Shown here: positions 1-5,063 of the stretch, piece after piece | How the letters are laid out: each line of letters starts with the position of its first letter | Numbering within the stretch: the first letter of the stretch is position 1 | Source: an uncultured Clostridia bacterium | GTDB taxonomy: Bacteria > Bacillota > Clostridia > Christensenellales > Aristaeellaceae | Reading direction: 5' to 3' | Assembly: GCA_937874275.1 (NCBI GenBank) | Contig: CALNAU010000227.1 | Location: 1 to 5,063 of the forward strand | Length of the DNA: 5,063 nucleotides | The notes under the pieces: generated by a model | The model's database searches: none | What the model was told of the DNA's origin: nothing | Seen by the model: only the letters and a program-made list of their open reading frames with translations | Position numbers and translations under genes: made by a program

Positions 1-65
1 CGCAGGACATCGCCACCCGGGCTGAACTGGCCAATGCCCTGTGGGCCATCAATAACATGGAGTAA
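1..65 (+). CDS. C-terminal end of an unidentified protein (5' partial)
   Basis: Only the last 20 codons are visible, read from base 3 and ending in TAA at 63-65; the tail reads ...TRAELANALWAINNME. G/C-ending codons and the clean run into a stop support a real coding end. The tail is short, with a helix-like Ala/Leu/Trp segment, and I do not recognise the family. It does not look like the end of a CdaR/YbbR protein, the usual upstream neighbour of glmM in many Firmicutes. It is separated from glmM by 350 bases containing hairpins and a promoter, so it is probably a separate transcription unit. Its stop codon touches the left arm of the palindromic element beginning at 65. Confidence 0.6.
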   Translation, partial: QDIATRAELANALWAINNME

Positions 66-223
66 TACCAAACTCAATCATCAATGCTTTGCTGAACGCG
101 TCCTTTTCCGCCCTCGCGTTGCCTCGCTCAGTCAGCGTAGCGCCGCTACGCCTCCTTCTTTCGGCTTAGCGAGGGACGAAAAAATCCATCGTTCATCCGT
201 GCGTTTTCTCACTCGTTTGGTAT
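65..223. repeat. 159-bp palindromic intergenic element with 9-bp terminal inverted repeats (MITE-like candidate)
   Basis: Seen directly: ATACCAAAC at 65-73 is the exact reverse complement of GTTTGGTAT at 215-223. Between them further arms pair in nested order: TGAACG 93-98 with CGTTCA 190-195; 104-117 with 169-182 (13 pairs, two single-base bulges, including CCCTCGC/GCGAGGG); and a perfect tip hairpin GCGTAGC-GCC-GCTACGC at 135-151. A competing arm, CCTCGCT 122-128, can also pair with AGCGAGG 168-174. No convincing gene covers it. Nested arms bounded by terminal inverted repeats fit a small non-autonomous element or a dispersed intergenic repeat; a structured RNA or transcript-end structure is the alternative. 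No clear target-site duplication is visible: the flanks are TA at 63-64 and AG at 224-225. Copy number elsewhere is unknown. Confidence 0.45.
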
Positions 224-272
224 AGACGAACGGGTGAAGGTGACCCTTTCGGATGAGTTCTCTTTGTATACC
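219..272. other. Second long hairpin overlapping the end of the palindromic element
   Basis: Three nested arms are visible: GGTATA 219-224 with TATACC 267-272; GAAC 228-231 with GTTC 257-260; and TGAAGG 235-240 with CCTTTCG 246-251 (six pairs, including two G-U) around the loop TGACC. GGTAT at 219-223 is also part of the right terminal arm of the 65-223 palindrome, so the two folds compete for the same bases. I see no conserved core of a riboswitch I know. It lies upstream of the glmM promoter, so it would be transcribed only by read-through or as a separate RNA. Confidence 0.35.
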
Positions 273-278
273 CTGCCG

Positions 279-309
279 GGCTCCGCGTTACCGCGGGGCC
301 TGGTTCTTT
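279..309 (+). terminator. Candidate weak intrinsic terminator upstream of the glmM promoter
   Basis: GGCTCCGCG at 279-287 pairs with CGCGGGGCC at 292-300: nine pairs, one G-U, loop TTAC. It is followed by TGGTTCTTT at 301-309. The stem is very stable, but the T run is interrupted, so this is a suboptimal terminator. It is well placed to stop read-through from the upstream gene before the glmM promoter. It could instead be one more arm of the structured intergenic block. Confidence 0.35.
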
Positions 310-319
310 GAGCACATGC

Positions 320-348
320 TTGCGCGCGGAGCCTCCCGCGCGTATAAT
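320..348 (+). promoter_or_regulatory. Sigma-A/sigma-70-type promoter for the glmM operon
   Basis: A perfect -10 box TATAAT lies at 343-348. Exactly 17 bases upstream is TTGCGC at 320-325, which keeps only the TTG of the -35 consensus. Transcription would start near 355 and give a 5' leader of about 60 bases before the ATG at 416. This is the only consensus -10 box I see in the gap. The weak -35 box and the GC-rich spacer suggest either modest strength or dependence on an activator. Confidence 0.65.
323..342. promoter_or_regulatory. Inverted repeat in the promoter spacer (operator candidate)
   Basis: CGCGCGG at 323-329 and CCGCGCG at 336-342 form a perfect 7-bp inverted repeat around AGCCTC. 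It overlaps the 3' half of the -35 box and ends on the base before the -10 box. A dimeric regulator bound here would block polymerase or remodel the spacer. This is inferred from symmetry and position only; GC-only palindromes also arise by chance in GC-rich DNA. Confidence 0.35.
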
Positions 349-415
349 TCGTTTGTACGATGTCCCGGTGAAGGAATGACAAACAGCATAGACAGGCGAT
401 AAAGGAGGGCATTTC

Positions 416-1768
416 ATGTCCAAATACTTCGGCACGGATGGTTTTCGGGGAGAGGCGAATATCGATTTGACGGCGGATCACGCGGTGCAGATTGGCCGTT
501 TTCTGGGTCATTACTATAGCGAGCTCAAGGGCAGCAAGGCCAAGGTGGTCATCGGGAAGGACACGCGGCTGTCCAGCTACATGCTGGAGGACGCGCTGGC
601 GGCGGGCATTACCGCCTCGGGCGCGGATGCCTACCTGCTGCACGTCACCACCACGCCCAGCGTGAGTTATGTCACCCGCACGGAGGATTTTGACTGCGGC
701 ATCATGATATCGGCCTCACACAACCCCTTCTATGACAACGGCATCAAGCTGCTCAACGCCCGGGGCGAAAAGATGGAGGACGAGGTCATCGAGGCGTGCG
801 AGCAATACCTGGACGGCGAGATTGGGCCCTACCCGCTGGCCCGGCGCGAGAAAATCGGCAAGACGGTGGACTATTACGCCGGCCGCAACCGCTACATCGG
901 CTACCTGATTTCGCTGGCGCGCAACAGCTACAAGGGCATGCGCGTGGGGCTGGACTGCGCCAACGGCAGCGCCTGGATGATTGCCAAATCCGTGTTTGAC
1001 GCATTGGGCGCCACCACCTTCCCCATCCATTGCGCGCCCGACGGCATCAACATCAACGAAAACTGCGGATCCACTCACATTGAACAGCTGCAAAAGCATG
1101 TGCTGGACAATAAGCTGGACGTGGGCTTTGCCTTTGACGGCGACGCGGACCGCTGCCTGGCGGTGGACGACCAGGGCCAGGTGGTCAACGGCGACCAGAT
1201 TATCTATATCTATGCCCGCCACATGAAGGACAGGGGCAACCTGCCCGACAACACGGTGGTCACCACCATCATGAGCAACCTGGGCCTGTACCGGGCGCTG
1301 GACGAGGCGGGCATCGGCTACAAGCAGACCGCCGTTGGCGACAAGTATGTGTCCGAGTGCATGCGCGAACATGACCACCTGCTGGGCGGCGAGCAAAGCG
1401 GCCACATCATCTTCAGCAAGTACGCCACCACCGGCGACGGTGTGCTGACGGCCATCAAGCTGATGCAGGCCATCATCGACCGGGATATGCCGCTGAGCAA
1501 GCTGGCTGAGCCCTGCCGGATGTATCCCCAGGTGCTTAAAAATGTGCGCGTGACTGACAAGGATGAGGCGATGAACGACCCGGATGTGCAGGCCGCCGTG
1601 AAGGCCGCCGAGGACAAGCTGGGCAACAGCGGCCGCGTGCTGCTGCGCAAGAGTGGCACCGAGCCTGTGCTGCGCGTGATGTCCGAAGCGTTGGCGCACG
1701 ATGCCTGCCTGGACGCGGTGGACAGCATCATTGATGCCATGCGCCAAAAGAACCTCATCGTTTCCTGA
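416..1768 (+). CDS. glmM: Phosphoglucosamine mutase GlmM
   Basis: GlmM interconverts glucosamine-6-phosphate and glucosamine-1-phosphate in the cytosol, the committed route to UDP-GlcNAc, peptidoglycan and other amino-sugar polymers. The 450-residue length is normal for the family. All four alpha-D-phosphohexomutase signatures are present: the N-terminal GTDGFRG (6-12); the phosphoserine loop SASHNP (99-104, with Ser101 the expected phosphorylated residue); the metal-binding DGDADR (241-246); and the sugar-binding GGEQSGH (324-330). The C-terminal phosphate-binding loop RKSGTEPVLR (411-420) is intact. The ATG at 416 is chosen because AAAGGAGG at 401-408 sits seven bases upstream and the GTDGFRG motif is then at the normal distance from the N-terminus. 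It is the first gene after the promoter at 320-348. A mutase acting on another hexose is possible in this superfamily, but the GTDGFRG and GGEQSGH wording strongly favours GlmM. Confidence 0.96.
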   Translation: MSKYFGTDGFRGEANIDLTADHAVQIGRFLGHYYSELKGSKAKVVIGKDTRLSSYMLEDALAAGITASGADAYLLHVTTTPSVSYVTRTEDFDCGIMISASHNPFYDNGIKLLNARGEKMEDEVIEACEQYLDGEIGPYPLARREKIGKTVDYYAGRNRYIGYLISLARNSYKGMRVGLDCANGSAWMIAKSVFDALGATTFPIHCAPDGININENCGSTHIEQLQKHVLDNKLDVGFAFDGDADRCLAVDDQGQVVNGDQIIYIYARHMKDRGNLPDNTVVTTIMSNLGLYRALDEAGIGYKQTAVGDKYVSECMREHDHLLGGEQSGHIIFSKYATTGDGVLTAIKLMQAIIDRDMPLSKLAEPCRMYPQVLKNVRVTDKDEAMNDPDVQAAVKAAEDKLGNSGRVLLRKSGTEPVLRVMSEALAHDACLDAVDSIIDAMRQKNLIVS

Positions 1769-1793
1769 TTCATACCGGGGACACATTGTATTT

Positions 1794-1798
1794 GGAGG
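1794..1798 (+). promoter_or_regulatory. Ribosome binding site fixing the start of the beta-helix gene
   Basis: GGAGG lies seven bases before the ATG at 1806. This decides the start against an in-frame ATG at 1701, which would add 35 residues read out of frame through the end of glmM with no family-like sequence. Confidence 0.85.
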
Positions 1799-1805
1799 CG
1801 GCCAT

Positions 1806-2471
1806 ATGATAGAAATCAAGGATTTGTTTGACCTGTCGCATACCATCGCGGCCAAACTGTTTGAGGGCAAGACCTATCCCTGGGAGGTGCTGGGCGGCAT
1901 CGAGGCCTTCATCCGCGAGCTGGGCCCCTCGCTGGACCCGGCCGTGTTTGAGCAGCGCGGGCAGGATATCTGGATTGCGCGGGACGCCGCGGTGGCCCCC
2001 ACCGCCAGCCTGACCGGCCCCTTGATTGTGGACACGGGGGCCGAAATCCGCCACTGTGCCTTCATCCGCGGCAGCGCCATCGTGGGCAAGGGCGCCGTGG
2101 TGGGCAACTCGACGGAGCTCAAAAACTGCGTGCTGTTCGATGGCGTGCAGGTGCCCCACTACAACTACATCGGCGACTCGGTGCTGGGGCACAAGGCACA
2201 CTTCGGCGCGGGCTCCATCACCTCCAACGTCAAGGGAGACAAAACCATGGTGGTGGTCAAGGTGGACGGGCAGCGCTACGAGACCGGCCGCAAAAAGGTG
2301 GGCGCCCTGGCCGGAGATTTTGCCGAGATTGGTTGCAATGCGGTACTCAATCCGGGTACAATCATCGGACGGGGTGGGCGCGTGTACCCGCTGTGCAATG
2401 TGCGCGGCTTCGTGCCCGCGGGTCATCTGCTCAAGGGCGATGGCACCTGCGTCCCGCAAAAGGATACTTGA
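1806..2471 (+). CDS. Stand-alone left-handed beta-helix protein like the GlmU acetyltransferase domain
   Basis: A 221-residue protein. Residues 1-53 form a short N-terminal extension (MIEIKDLFDL...). From about 54 to 205 hexapeptide-type repeats of a left-handed parallel beta-helix run through DIWIARDAAVAPTASL, AFIRGSAIVGKGAVVG and VLNPGTIIGRGGRVYP. The segment VPHYNYIGDSVLG (117-128) followed by GAGSITSN (134-141) matches the GlmU acetyltransferase active site. His118 falls where E. coli GlmU has catalytic His363, and Tyr121 and Asn141 where substrate-contacting residues lie. The N-terminal uridylyltransferase (nucleotide-binding) domain of GlmU is absent, so a 'pyrophosphorylase' label would be misleading. 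Following glmM by 37 bases, it may acetylate glucosamine-1-phosphate or a related sugar phosphate; this is inference. The family occurs widely in Clostridia, and a sugar O- or N-acyltransferase of other specificity remains possible. Confidence 0.8.
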   Translation: MIEIKDLFDLSHTIAAKLFEGKTYPWEVLGGIEAFIRELGPSLDPAVFEQRGQDIWIARDAAVAPTASLTGPLIVDTGAEIRHCAFIRGSAIVGKGAVVGNSTELKNCVLFDGVQVPHYNYIGDSVLGHKAHFGAGSITSNVKGDKTMVVVKVDGQRYETGRKKVGALAGDFAEIGCNAVLNPGTIIGRGGRVYPLCNVRGFVPAGHLLKGDGTCVPQKDT

Positions 2472-2476
2472 AAGGT

Positions 2477-3415
2477 GTGACAGTTATTTCCTCTCTTCAA
2501 TTCAAACTGATCGAACTGAGCGACCGCGACTGGATGGAGGAGTGTTTCCGCGCGGGGCACAGGGGCTCGCTGGAGTACAGCTTCACCAACCTGTTTGTCT
2601 GGCGCAAGGTGCTCAACATCCAGGCCGCGCGCTTTGGCGGCTACGCCGTCGTGATGGCCAACTGTGAAAACCCGACCTACGTATTCCCCATGGGCACAGG
2701 CCCGCTGCTGCCGGTGATTGAGGCCATGCAGGAGGATGCCCGCGAGCGCGGCGTACCCCTGCGCTTTAACACCCTGCTGGAGGAGGACCGCCTGCGCCTG
2801 GAGGCGCTGTACCCCGGCAAGTTTGAGATTACGCCCATCCGCCACGCGTATGACTATGTGTACGAATCACAGAAGCTCATCAGTCTGTCGGGCAAAAAGC
2901 TATCGCAAAAGCGCAACAACATTAACAAGTTTGTCAAGGAATACCGCGACTGGCAGTTTGAGACCATCGACGGCAGCAACATCGACGAGGTGCACCAGAT
3001 GGCGCACCGCTGGCGCGAGCTGTCCGCCGCCGCGGGCGGCTCCACCGAGAGCCTGGATGACGAAATCTGCGCGCTGGAGGAGACATTCCGCCACTATTTT
3101 GAGCTGAAGATGGACGGCGGCTTTATCCGGGCAGGCGGCCGCATCATCGCTTTTTCTATTGGCGACCCGCTCAACGACGACGTGTACCTGGTGCAGTTTG
3201 AGAAGGCGTTTCAGGAAGTGCCCGGCGCCTATCAAATCATCAACCAGCAGTTTGTGGAGCATTTCGCCGCCAACTACAAGTTTGTCAACCGCGAGGATGA
3301 CACGGGCGACGAGGGTCTGCGCCGCGCCAAGCTGAGCTATGACCCCATCTACCTGGTGGCCAAGTATACGGCCGAGGAGGTGCAGGCGGCGCCGGAGGCG
3401 GAGGCGGAGGCGTGA
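2477..3415 (+). CDS. DUF2156 protein (phosphatidylglycerol lysyltransferase C-terminal-like)
   Basis: A 312-residue soluble protein with no signal peptide or membrane segment. It carries features of the DUF2156 family, a double-GNAT fold related to the catalytic C-terminal domain of MprF and to FemABX-type aminoacyl-tRNA-dependent transferases. The features are the N-terminal EYSFTNLFVWRKV (33-45), the basic LSGKKLSQKRNNINKF (137-152), and the C-terminal FVNREDDTGDEGLRRAKLSY (269-288). MprF's membrane flippase half is absent. The substrate is unknown; transfer of an amino acid from a charged tRNA to an envelope component is the family-based guess. GTG at 2477 is preferred: it starts five bases after the previous stop, and the family-like sequence begins close behind. 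The ribosome site is poor, however (AAAGG at 2471-2475 only one base away, AGGA at 2461-2464 twelve away). TTG 2468 or ATT 2486 are alternatives. The protein ends in an Ala/Glu tail, PEAEAEA. Confidence 0.82.
   Translation: MTVISSLQFKLIELSDRDWMEECFRAGHRGSLEYSFTNLFVWRKVLNIQAARFGGYAVVMANCENPTYVFPMGTGPLLPVIEAMQEDARERGVPLRFNTLLEEDRLRLEALYPGKFEITPIRHAYDYVYESQKLISLSGKKLSQKRNNINKFVKEYRDWQFETIDGSNIDEVHQMAHRWRELSAAAGGSTESLDDEICALEETFRHYFELKMDGGFIRAGGRIIAFSIGDPLNDDVYLVQFEKAFQEVPGAYQIINQQFVEHFAANYKFVNREDDTGDEGLRRAKLSYDPIYLVAKYTAEEVQAAPEAEAEA
3394..3411 (+). promoter_or_regulatory. Triple tandem Shine-Dalgarno repeat (GGAGGC x3) before the GNAT gene
   Basis: Three perfect tandem copies of GGAGGC occupy 3394-3411 and run straight into the GTG start at 3412. 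The copy at 3400-3404 has ideal seven-base spacing; the others are 13 and 1 bases away. The same bases encode the EAEAEA end of the upstream protein. The 6-bp unit keeps the reading frame if copies are gained or lost. Confidence 0.75.
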
Positions 3416-4266
3416 TTCGCCTCAGCCGGCCGGAGGACCTGCCCCTCCTGAAAGCCCTGTGGATGGAGGCGTTTCACGACAGCCCGGAGGCCACGGACTT
3501 CTACTTCGCCAAGCGAAATCGCTATGACAACCTGCTGCTGGATGAGCAGGATGGCCATCTGCGCGGCATGCTCAGCATGCTGCCCACCGAGCTGGTCAGC
3601 GGCGGGCGGGCTTATCCCGCCCGCTATTTCTTTGCCATTGCCACCGATTTGCGCTTCCGCGGGCAGGGCATCAGCACCGCGCTGATACGCGAGGCAGAGG
3701 CAATCACCCGCGGGCGCGGCGAAGTGGCCTCCCTGCTGGTACCGGCGGGGGAGGATTTGTTCCGCTTCTATGGCAAGCGCGGCTATGAGACCGTGTTCTC
3801 CTACGACCTGCTGCACCTGACGCCGGACATGCTGCCGCCCTGCCCTGCGGACGCCCGCCTGCTTCAGGTGGACGCCGCGGCCTGGACGCGTCTGCGTGAC
3901 GCAGCCTTCGGACAAAGCCGGCTGTTCGCCCGCTGGGATACCGAGGCGCTGGACTATGTGGTGCAGGCTGCCGCCGCGTGGGAGGCGCCCATGCTGCGCT
4001 TTGAAGCACCCGGTGGCGAGGGCATGGCCTACTGCGAGTGGGACGGGGATACCCTGGTGGTAAAGGACCTGGCGCTGCGTGGGCTGGGCGCGCCCACGGC
4101 CTGCGCCATTCTGCACCGGGAGCTGCATGCCAATGCCTATGCGATGCGGCTGCCCCAGGGCGCCGTGCCCGGCGGCACCACAATGCCCTTCGGCATGATC
4201 AACTGGCTGAATCCCTTTGAGATGCAGCCCGGCAGCGCGCCGTATTTGAGTTTGGGGAAGGATTAA
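3412..4266 (+). CDS. GNAT-family N-acetyltransferase, Eis-like N-terminal domain
   Basis: A 284-residue cytosolic protein. Residues 1 to about 130 form a GNAT domain: RLSRPEDLPLLKALW is the usual first strand and helix, YFFAIATDLRFRGQGIS (72-88) holds the acetyl-CoA pyrophosphate-binding R-x-x-G-x-G/A loop (R83-G84-Q85-G86), and PAGEDLFRFYGKRGYE (111-126) is the typical closing strand and helix. The remaining roughly 150 residues form a second, less conserved domain. The pattern resembles Eis-type acetyltransferases but is shorter than the roughly 400 residues of Eis proteins and appears to lack an SCP2-like third domain. The GTG start overlaps the DUF2156 stop in a GTGA 4-base overlap, with GGAGG seven bases upstream, so translation is probably coupled. 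The acceptor is unknown: a small amine, peptide, protein N-terminus or envelope amino sugar are all possible. Confidence 0.85.
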   Translation: MIRLSRPEDLPLLKALWMEAFHDSPEATDFYFAKRNRYDNLLLDEQDGHLRGMLSMLPTELVSGGRAYPARYFFAIATDLRFRGQGISTALIREAEAITRGRGEVASLLVPAGEDLFRFYGKRGYETVFSYDLLHLTPDMLPPCPADARLLQVDAAAWTRLRDAAFGQSRLFARWDTEALDYVVQAAAAWEAPMLRFEAPGGEGMAYCEWDGDTLVVKDLALRGLGAPTACAILHRELHANAYAMRLPQGAVPGGTTMPFGMINWLNPFEMQPGSAPYLSLGKD

Positions 4267-4292
4267 TCACTGATCAACGCCGCGTGAAGCGT

Positions 4293-4353
4293 AAAAAATG
4301 GAGACACCCTCTGAACCGCAGTTTATGTTGCGCATGACAGAGGGTGTCTCTTT
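4293..4353 (-). terminator. Intrinsic terminator between convergent genes
   Basis: GAGACACCCTCTG at 4301-4313 pairs perfectly with CAGAGGGTGTCTC at 4338-4350 (13 bp). On the minus strand the stem is followed, after CA, by six T (A run at 4293-4298), a good terminator for the gene at 4380. On the plus strand only TTT (4351-4353) follows, so it may act more weakly for the glmM operon as well. The 24-base loop is long and contains CGCA 4317-4320/TGCG 4329-4332, which can pair internally. Confidence 0.85.
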
Positions 4354-4379
4354 GGTATGTGTGCGGGATGAAGGGGCGT

Positions 4380-5063
4380 CTACTCCCTGCTCCTGTACCG
4401 GGTCATGATGCCCTCGAAGATATCGCCGGTGGTGGGCGGGGTATAGGTGATGGCGTTGGCACCGGCCTCGATGGTTTGCAGGATGGTCTCGTCCTTGGGG
4501 CCGCCGGTGGCCATGATGGGGTAATCCGGGCCCAGCTCCCGGCGCAGCAGACGCACCAGTGCAGGGGTCTGCGCGGCGGCGGACACGTTGAGGATGCCCG
4601 CCCCGGCCTTCACCTTGCCCATGTAGTCGTCTTTCTCGCAGGTGACGGTGGCGATGACCGGGATATCCACGGTGTCGCTCAGTCGGGTTATCATGGTGTT
4701 GGACATGGGCGCGTTGACCACCACGCCGTAGGCGCCCAGCAGCTCGGCCTGCAGCGCCAGCTGGATGCTGCGCCCGCCGCTGGTCTTGCCGCCGCCCACC
4801 CCCACAAACACCGGGCAGCGCGCCATGTTGATGACAGCCGTGGTGATGTTAAGCTGCGGCGTGAAGGGGTATACGCACAGCACAGCCTGGGCATTGTTGT
4901 TGGCCAGGATGGCCACGTCGGTGGTAAAGATAACCGACTTGATGCGCGTGCCCATGATGCGGATGCCCGAGCACTGGTAGATGCTGTCGGGCATCATGAT
5001 GCTGTGCCTGCGCAGCGACGTCGCCAGCTCCGGCGATTGCTTCCTTTGTTCCTCGGGCGCGGA
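4380..5063 (-). CDS. TIM-barrel protein of the clostridial 'hydrolase' family (5' partial at window edge)
   Basis: The reading frame is open from the window edge at 5063 to a TAG at 4380-4382, 227 residues. An internal ATG at 4997 is not the true start, because the preceding residues (ELATSLRRHSIMMPD) look like the conserved N-terminus of this family. The real start is probably a few codons outside. Counting from the edge, conserved segments are VYPFTPQ (64-70), GVGGGKTSGGR (88-98), VVNAPMSN (115-122), ATGGPKDET (185-193) and AGANAITYTPPTT (200-212). Regular strand-helix alternation with Gly-rich C-terminal loops is typical of phosphate-binding TIM barrels such as ThiG-like or IMPDH-like proteins. 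Homologues I recall are labelled simply 'hydrolase', with no substrate known to me. It is convergent with the glmM operon and shares its terminator, so a functional link is not implied. Confidence 0.75.
   Translation of the reverse strand, partial: SAPEEQRKQSPELATSLRRHSIMMPDSIYQCSGIRIMGTRIKSVIFTTDVAILANNNAQAVLCVYPFTPQLNITTAVINMARCPVFVGVGGGKTSGGRSIQLALQAELLGAYGVVVNAPMSNTMITRLSDTVDIPVIATVTCEKDDYMGKVKAGAGILNVSAAAQTPALVRLLRRELGPDYPIMATGGPKDETILQTIEAGANAITYTPPTTGDIFEGIMTRYRSRE

Noticed and set aside
34..225. Open frame of 63 codons across the intergenic gap
   Set aside because: It overlaps the end of the upstream gene in another frame, has no ribosome site, and its composition simply reads through the palindromic arms.
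219..309. Possible riboswitch or T-box leader (ACCCTTTCGG and TTACCGCGG look superficially like TPP or T-box pieces)
   Set aside because: The conserved cores are missing: no GGTGG bulge sequence for a T-box and no TPP CTGAGA or GAACCTGA elements. It also lies upstream of the promoter rather than in the leader.
233..374. Direct repeat GGTGAAGG at 233-240 and 367-374
   Set aside because: It is only 8 bases long, with no extended similarity, and is purine-rich and Shine-Dalgarno-like; best explained by chance.
193..643. Two overlapping minus-strand open frames over the gap and the start of glmM
   Set aside because: They cross the promoter, hairpins and the well-supported glmM start, and show no recognisable motif.
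1769..1805. Possible internal promoter between glmM and the beta-helix gene
   Set aside because: The 37-base gap has no credible -35/-10 pair at normal spacing.
716..1870. 384-codon minus-strand open frame antisense to glmM
   Set aside because: Long antisense frames are expected in GC-rich genes; its His/Val/Ala-rich translation mirrors glmM codon bias and has no domain.
1770..2459. 229-codon minus-strand open frame antisense to the beta-helix gene
   Set aside because: Shadow of a strongly supported plus-strand gene, with the same His/Ala/Gly-rich bias and no motif.
3349..4128. 259-codon minus-strand open frame antisense to the GNAT gene
   Set aside because: It covers a GNAT gene with clear motifs, a stop overlap and a ribosome site; its own translation shows no family features.

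Overview
The window is GC-rich, with G or C at most third codon positions. The closest resemblance of its proteins, from memory, is to Clostridia (Firmicutes/Bacillota). The GlmM sequence, the stand-alone GlmU-like beta-helix protein, the DUF2156 protein and the small TIM-barrel 'hydrolase' are all of types I associate with anaerobic gut Clostridia. A high-GC lineage such as Oscillospirales or Christensenellales would fit, but I cannot place it more precisely without a search.

Layout. Bases 1-65 are the last 20 codons of an unidentified plus-strand gene. Bases 66-415 hold no convincing gene. They contain a chain of inverted repeats: a 159-bp palindrome with 9-bp terminal inverted repeats (65-223), a second three-tier hairpin sharing bases with its right end (219-272), and a very GC-rich hairpin followed by a T-rich run (279-309). 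A sigma-A-type promoter follows (320-348), with a 7-6-7 inverted repeat lying across its spacer. From 416 to 4266 four plus-strand genes are packed as a probable operon: glmM; a left-handed beta-helix protein resembling the GlmU acetyltransferase domain (37-nt gap); a DUF2156/phosphatidylglycerol-lysyltransferase-like protein (5-nt gap); and a GNAT acetyltransferase (4-nt overlap). A 13-bp terminator stem (4301-4350) separates this operon from a convergent minus-strand gene (4380 to beyond 5063), which encodes a poorly characterised TIM-barrel protein.

How the genes may work together. GlmM makes glucosamine-1-phosphate, the entry point to UDP-GlcNAc and peptidoglycan. The next protein resembles the half of GlmU that acetylates that same product. 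The third and fourth proteins have folds (DUF2156, GNAT) used for aminoacyl or acyl transfer, the former often onto envelope lipids or peptidoglycan. A cell-envelope precursor and modification operon is a reasonable inference. The substrates of the last three proteins cannot be read from the sequence.

I found no clear new defence, mobile or RNA-guided system. The best leads are the palindromic intergenic block, the promoter with a built-in inverted repeat, and a triple in-frame Shine-Dalgarno repeat that forms both the tail of one protein and the ribosome site of the next.
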